A stretch of DNA of 23,885 nt from Bog-756 sp035531955 (GTDB lineage: Bacteria; Actinomycetota; Acidimicrobiia; Acidimicrobiales; RAAP-2), in assembly GCA_035531955.1 (NCBI GenBank), contig DATKRZ010000104.1:1-23885 (forward strand). The letters run 5' to 3'. Both the position numbers and the translations under genes were made by a program. The notes under the pieces were generated by a model. That model saw nothing but the letters and a program-made list of their open reading frames with translations, was not told where the DNA came from and searched no databases. Numbering within the stretch: position 1 is the stretch's first letter; every line of letters begins with the position of its first letter. Shown in pieces: positions 20,138 to 23,885 of the stretch.

Positions 20138-21180
20138 GGGCCCGGACCGCGTCCAACTCGCTGCGCGCCCCCCGGTCGGTCCGGACCGACGCCAGGCTGG
20201 GCGCGGCCGATGCCGCCGGCCGCCGGCGAGGGGGGGTCGGGGCCCTGCGCCGCCTGGCTCCCTCCGCCCTGGCCTCCCGGGCCGGCCGGACCCCGTTCCC
20301 GCTGGCCGCCCCCAGTTGGCCCGAGTCGGTTCCCCGGCCGCCGCCCGTCTCCGAGCTCGGTGTCCACTACGACACCGCCTGGTCGCGCAGGTACCCGGTC
20401 CGGCTGGCCCGGGCCATGGTGCTCGACAACGTGACTCGTCCGCTGGCCCGGGCCGTCGCCTCCCCGCTGATCCGGGGCGACGAGTCGCTCAGCGGGCTCG
20501 AGGGCCCGGTCATCTTCGCCGCCAATCACGCCAGCCACGCCGACACACCGCTCCTGTTGAGCTGTCTCCCGCTGCGATTCCGCCATCGCACCGTGGTGGC
20601 AGCGGCCGCGGACTACTTCTTCGACCGGCGTTGGAAGGCGGACGTCTGGTCGTTCCTGTTGGCGGTCATCCCCATCGAGCGGACCAAGATCAACCGTCGC
20701 TCCGCCGACCTGGCCATCGAACTCCTGGCCGACGACTGGAACCTGATCATCTTCCCCGAGGGCGGGCGTTCACCGGATGGCTGGGCGCAGACCTTCCACC
20801 CGGCGAGTGCCGCGTACCTGGCCGCCCGGTCCAGCCGCCCGGTGGTGCCCGTCCATCTCGACGGTACCCGCCACATCCTGCCGAAGGGGCGCAAGGGGCT
20901 GCGCCGCACCCGCACCACCGTCACCTTCGGCACGCCGCTGTGGCCTGACGATGGTGAGGACCCGCGTCGCTTCGGGGTGCGCATCGAGGCCGCTGTGGCC
21001 ACCATGGCCAACGAGGCCGGCTCCGACTGGTGGACGGCCCGCAAGCAGGCCGCGGCCGGGACGACCCCTTCCCTCCAGGGTCCCGAAGCCGCTCCCTGGC
21101 GCCGTTCGTGGATGCTCTCTTCCGCCCCGGAGCACCGCGACACCGACCCGGGCGTCGAGTGGCCGAGGCGGAGCCCCTGA
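20134..21180 (+). CDS. PlsC-type 1-acyl-glycerol-3-phosphate acyltransferase-like protein
   Basis: A 348-residue acyltransferase. The catalytic H-x4-D is N-H-A-S-H-A-D at 131-137. F-P-E-G-G-R-S at 207-213 is the glycerol-phosphate motif, followed by P-V-V-P-V-H-L-D-G-T. The hydrophobic block W-S-F-L-L-A-V-I-P-I would associate with the inner membrane. It transfers an acyl chain from acyl-CoA or acyl-ACP to an alcohol acceptor; the acceptor is unknown. I place the start at TTG 20134, whose overlap with the previous stop (TTGA) repeats the ATGA pattern of the operon. This leaves a ~110-residue N-terminal extension of low-complexity Ala/Arg/Pro. Last gene of the operon; convergent with gatD. Confidence 0.88.
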   Translation: MRARTASNSLRAPRSVRTDARLGAADAAGRRRGGVGALRRLAPSALASRAGRTPFPLAAPSWPESVPRPPPVSELGVHYDTAWSRRYPVRLARAMVLDNVTRPLARAVASPLIRGDESLSGLEGPVIFAANHASHADTPLLLSCLPLRFRHRTVVAAAADYFFDRRWKADVWSFLLAVIPIERTKINRRSADLAIELLADDWNLIIFPEGGRSPDGWAQTFHPASAAYLAARSSRPVVPVHLDGTRHILPKGRKGLRRTRTTVTFGTPLWPDDGEDPRRFGVRIEAAVATMANEAGSDWWTARKQAAAGTTPSLQGPEAAPWRRSWMLSSAPEHRDTDPGVEWPRRSP

Positions 21181-21204
21181 CCACCGGCCACCGGCTGCCC
21201 GCGG

Positions 21205-22017
21205 TCAGGGGCCCTTCCACGGCCACCGGCACGGTGCCCGGCGGCCCGGTCGGGAGCGCCCCGGCCTTCCCGCCGCGGCCAGTCGCTCGTCGCGCATGGC
21301 CGACTCGTCGGCGTCGTCCAGCGGTTGGAGCCCGCCCGAGGGTGAGACGGCCCAGCCCAACACCAGGTCCGCCAGCGCCGGGTTCCGGGCCAGCACCGGG
21401 CCGTGCAGATAGGTGCCGAGCACCCGCTCCGACCATGCCCCCTCGGTCCCGTCGCCGCCGCCGTTCCCCACACCGGTGACCACCGTGGCCAACGGGTGGG
21501 CCCCGGTGCCGACCGTGGTCGCCCCGCTGTGGTTCTCGAATCCGATGAGTGGTGGCAACTCCCGACCCGAGGGCAGAAGGGGGGCCTCACGGGTCGGCCG
21601 GGCCACCAGGTCGCCGACGGCCCGCCGTCCGGTTCCCTTGCGGGTGGTGACGTCGAGGAGGCCCAGACCTTCCCGGGGCCGGTCGTCGCGGTCGGGAAAG
21701 CTGTGGCCGAGGAGCTGAAAACCGGCGCAGACTCCGATGACCACCGCCCCCCGGTCCACGGCTCGTCCGAGGGCGCCGTCGGCCCGCAGCGCGGCCGCCG
21801 CCGACACGCCGGGGCCGTCCTCGCCGCCGCCGATGCAGTAGATGTCGGCGGCGGGGACCGGTCGGCCGGATTCAGCCTGTATGAGCCGGGAGTCGATGCC
21901 GCGCCACGATGCCCGCCGGGCCAACACCAGCCCGTTCCCTCCGTCGCCATAGGTTCCGAGCAGATCCGGGTAGACCACGGCGATGGTGAGTGACGAGGCC
22001 GCACGGGGGTCGTTCAC
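21205..22017 (-). CDS. gatD: GatD, glutamine amidotransferase subunit of lipid II isoglutaminyl synthase
   Basis: A 270-residue class I-like glutaminase of the CobB/CobQ type. Features are V-Y-P-D-L-L-G-T-Y-G-D-G-G-N near the N-terminus, the nucleophile Cys97 (V-I-G-V-C-A-G-F-Q-L-L-G) and His205 (G-T-Y-L-H-G-P). It releases ammonia from glutamine for MurT, which amidates D-glutamate in the lipid II stem peptide at the inner face of the membrane. It is somewhat longer than usual (~245) owing to an Arg/Pro-rich C-terminal tail of about 30 residues. The GTG start overlaps the murT stop (GTGA), giving equal synthesis of the two subunits. Longer upstream starts only extend into murT in the wrong frame. 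Confidence 0.94.
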   Translation of the reverse strand: MNDPRAASSLTIAVVYPDLLGTYGDGGNGLVLARRASWRGIDSRLIQAESGRPVPAADIYCIGGGEDGPGVSAAAALRADGALGRAVDRGAVVIGVCAGFQLLGHSFPDRDDRPREGLGLLDVTTRKGTGRRAVGDLVARPTREAPLLPSGRELPPLIGFENHSGATTVGTGAHPLATVVTGVGNGGGDGTEGAWSERVLGTYLHGPVLARNPALADLVLGWAVSPSGGLQPLDDADESAMRDERLAAAGRPGRSRPGRRAPCRWPWKGP

Positions 22018-23390
22018 AGTCGTTTCCTCACATCGGCGAAGGCGGTGTAGTTGCCGAGGAAGTCGATCGGACCGCAGGGCTCCGGGGGGTTGCCACCGGG
22101 ACCATCCGTGACGGCGCCGCTCCCCTCGACGGCCCGGCGGAGCGCCGCCAACGGTTCGGCCACCACTGCGCACGCCACCTCGGCGTAGCGGAGGCGCACG
22201 GCGAGGTCGAGGCGCCGGTCCCCGCTGGCCACCACCGGCCGACCCGCCAGTCGCTCGAAGGGGACGTCCCACAGCCAGCTGGTGTCGAGGCCGTCGGCGA
22301 CCCGGGCGTTGATCGAGACGACCACCGGGCAACCGCCGGGCCTGGTCTCGTCCAGCAGGTCGATGATGGCGGTCCAGCCGGCCGGGTTCTTGGCCAGGAG
22401 CAGTCGGACCGGATGTCCGTTGAACGTGGTGGAGGCAAACCGCCCCTCCACCTGGTCGACCCTGGCCACCCGGTCCAGCGCGGTGGACAGCTCGAGGCGC
22501 GGTCCCTCGTGGCCGGGGATGCCGTCCGAGCTGGCCAGAAAGGGTGCGGCGACGGCCGCCATGGCCGCGTTGGCCCGGTTGAACTGGCCCGGCAGACCGA
22601 TGTCGACCGAGTGCCTCTGCCCGCCCGCCGTCACCAGCACGGACCCCTCGAGCCAGGCGTCGAGCTGGGGGCGTCCGAAGTCACACCGGTCGCAGGCCCA
22701 CGGACCCCCTTCGTCGAACACGATCCGGCCGCCGCACGCCGGGCACCCCACCGCGTCGTTTCGCCACACCTGGCCCGCCCCGACCCAACGCACCTCCGGG
22801 GCGGGCGAGGCGGACCACACCACCATGGGGTCGTCGGCGTTGGCCACCACCACGGTGCCGTCGCCATCCCGGCCGCCAGGCGGGGGCAGCCCTGTCATGG
22901 CCGCACGCCACCGGTCGACCAGCATCCGGACCTCGGAGATCCGGTCGAGCTGGTCCCGGGAGAGATTGAGCAGGACCACCACCCTCGGCCGGGTCTCGTC
23001 GATGACCCGGCCGAGGTACCCCTCGTCGACCTCGAGGACGGCGCTGGCCGCCGGCAGGGCGGCCACCATGGCGGCCACATGGCCGGCCGGCATGTTGGCA
23101 CCGGAGTCGTTGGTGGCGATGGGCACCTCCCCGTCGTCGGTGAGGGCGGCCACCAGCATCCGGGTCGTCGTGGTCTTCCCGTTGGTCCCGGTGACCAGGG
23201 CCACCCGCCGGCCCTCGGCCAATGTGGACAGCAGCGACGGATCGAGGGCCAGCCCCAGGCGACCCCCGGCCACCGTGCCTCTCCCCCGGCCGAGGGCCCG
23301 CGACGACCAGTTGGCCAGCCGGAGCACCCCCACCGCCAGCCGGGCCCGGGCCGGCAGTGCGGGCCGCGTCCGGGTCGGGTGGACACTCAC
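22014..23390 (-). CDS. murT: MurT, Mur-ligase-like subunit of lipid II isoglutaminyl synthase
   Basis: A 458-residue Mur ligase homologue. The ATP loop is G-T-N-G-K-T-T-T-T at ~68-76. The Mur central domain has A-V-L-E-V-D-E-G. The zinc ribbon typical of MurT is C-P-A-C at 216-219 and C-D-R-C at 233-236. The C-terminal domain (DUF1727 type) has D-F-L-G-N-Y-T-A-F. With GatD it converts the D-iso-glutamate of lipid II to D-iso-glutamine, an essential cell-wall step in many Gram-positive bacteria. The start (GTG 23390) overlaps the acyltransferase stop (GTGA). Confidence 0.95.
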   Translation of the reverse strand: MSVHPTRTRPALPARARLAVGVLRLANWSSRALGRGRGTVAGGRLGLALDPSLLSTLAEGRRVALVTGTNGKTTTTRMLVAALTDDGEVPIATNDSGANMPAGHVAAMVAALPAASAVLEVDEGYLGRVIDETRPRVVVLLNLSRDQLDRISEVRMLVDRWRAAMTGLPPPGGRDGDGTVVVANADDPMVVWSASPAPEVRWVGAGQVWRNDAVGCPACGGRIVFDEGGPWACDRCDFGRPQLDAWLEGSVLVTAGGQRHSVDIGLPGQFNRANAAMAAVAAPFLASSDGIPGHEGPRLELSTALDRVARVDQVEGRFASTTFNGHPVRLLLAKNPAGWTAIIDLLDETRPGGCPVVVSINARVADGLDTSWLWDVPFERLAGRPVVASGDRRLDLAVRLRYAEVACAVVAEPLAALRRAVEGSGAVTDGPGGNPPEPCGPIDFLGNYTAFADVRKRL

Positions 23391-23885
23391 GCCGGCGGTC
23401 GGGTGCGGGCCAGGTCCTCGTCGGTAGGGATCCGCCCGACCTGAGCCTCCTCAGGCAGCAGGGCGGCGATGGCCGCCATGATCGCGACGGTGTCCGCCAC
23501 CGGGTCCTCGAGGCCGAGGGCGACCGGCGGCCCGACATCGACGGTCACCCGCGGGGGATGCTGCACAGCGGTCATGTCGGGTACCCGGGAGGCGCGGGGC
23601 CAGACCCGCTCGGTCCCCCATACGCCGATCGGCACCACCGGGGCCCCGGTCTGGGCGGCCAGTCGGGCCGTCCCGGTCCGACCCTTCAGGACCGGATCGA
23701 AGAACTCCGCCCCTCGGGGAATGGTCCCCTGGGGAAGCACGATGACCACCTCGCCGGCCCGCAGCGAGGCCGCGGCCTTGCGCATCGGATCCGGCGATCT
23801 GGTCCCCCGCTCCACGGGGATGCCACCGAGGGCCCGGGCCAGGCGGCCGACGACCGGGGCGTCGAAGACCTCCTGTTTGGCCAAG
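23387..23885 (-). CDS. PlsC-family acyltransferase, 5' end outside window
   Basis: The visible 166 codons are the C-terminal two-thirds of a lysophospholipid acyltransferase. They include L-G-G-I-P-V-E-R-G, the motif L-P-Q-G-T-I-P-R-G (family F-P-E-G-T-R-S-R-G) and A-A-Q-T-G-A-P-V-V-P-I-G-V-W-G-T. The H-x4-D catalytic motif lies beyond the window edge, so activity cannot be judged. The TTG at 23884 is inside the protein, not a start. It is co-transcribed with murT and gatD through 4-base overlaps, an unusual link between phospholipid and peptidoglycan precursor synthesis. Confidence 0.85.
   Translation of the reverse strand, partial: LAKQEVFDAPVVGRLARALGGIPVERGTRSPDPMRKAAASLRAGEVVIVLPQGTIPRGAEFFDPVLKGRTGTARLAAQTGAPVVPIGVWGTERVWPRASRVPDMTAVQHPPRVTVDVGPPVALGLEDPVADTVAIMAAIAALLPEEAQVGRIPTDEDLARTRPPA

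Noticed and set aside
21990..23444. Long plus-strand ORF of 484 residues
   Set aside because: Antisense to murT; Gly/His/Pro/Arg-rich shadow typical of high-G+C DNA.
1..23885. CRISPR arrays, insertion sequences, rRNA, riboswitches, replication origins
   Set aside because: I saw no regularly spaced repeats, transposase, rRNA-like sequence or known riboswitch core.

Overview
The window is a G+C-rich bacterial chromosome segment that looks like a member of the Actinomycetota, quite possibly Acidimicrobiia or a related uncultured lineage. This placement is inference from gene content: a MurT/GatD pair, an actinobacterial-type PrmC-related methyltransferase, a two-domain glyoxalase-like protein of the Rv0577 type, a fatty acyl-CoA reductase/HAD fusion, many GTG and TTG starts, and several TANNNT boxes close to start codons. 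No phage or plasmid backbone is seen.

Layout. 1-765 (-) is the N-terminal part of a secreted protein built from ~90-residue beta-rich repeats. 1097-5573 is a small-molecule oxidoreductase neighbourhood: a double VOC protein, two convergent SDR dehydrogenases, a carboxymuconolactone decarboxylase/AhpD-like protein, and an NAD-dependent epimerase coupled to it by an ATGA overlap. 5587-8434 (-) holds a TauE/SafE permease, a PrmC-related methyltransferase and a type IV prepilin.

About 8617-10712 is a scrap-yard of toxin-antitoxin and accessory genes next to a tRNA-Val(CAC): a PIN-domain tail, a Fic gene that is truncated, frameshifted and mutated in its active site, a head-to-head truncated unknown gene with its own frameshift, and an apparently intact hicBA pair. 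10940-14157 holds an amidase, a two-domain VOC protein and a small membrane protein with a basic tail.

The most interesting part is 14165-21180. A divergent TetR regulator faces four genes overlapping by ATGA, ATGA and TTGA: a fatty acyl-CoA reductase fused to a HAD-IB phosphatase-like domain, a zinc alcohol dehydrogenase, a divergent LarA-like (nickel-pincer racemase family) protein and a PlsC-type acyltransferase. A perfect 12-bp palindrome carrying a TATGGT box on each strand fills the 23-bp gap between the regulator and the operon. I read this as a lipid-modifying pathway of unknown product.

21205-23885 (-) is a second overlapping operon: an acyltransferase (cut by the window end), murT and gatD. 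The latter two form the lipid II isoglutaminyl synthase that amidates peptidoglycan precursors.

All calls come from reading the sequence and its translations. Family names rest on remembered motifs, not on searches.
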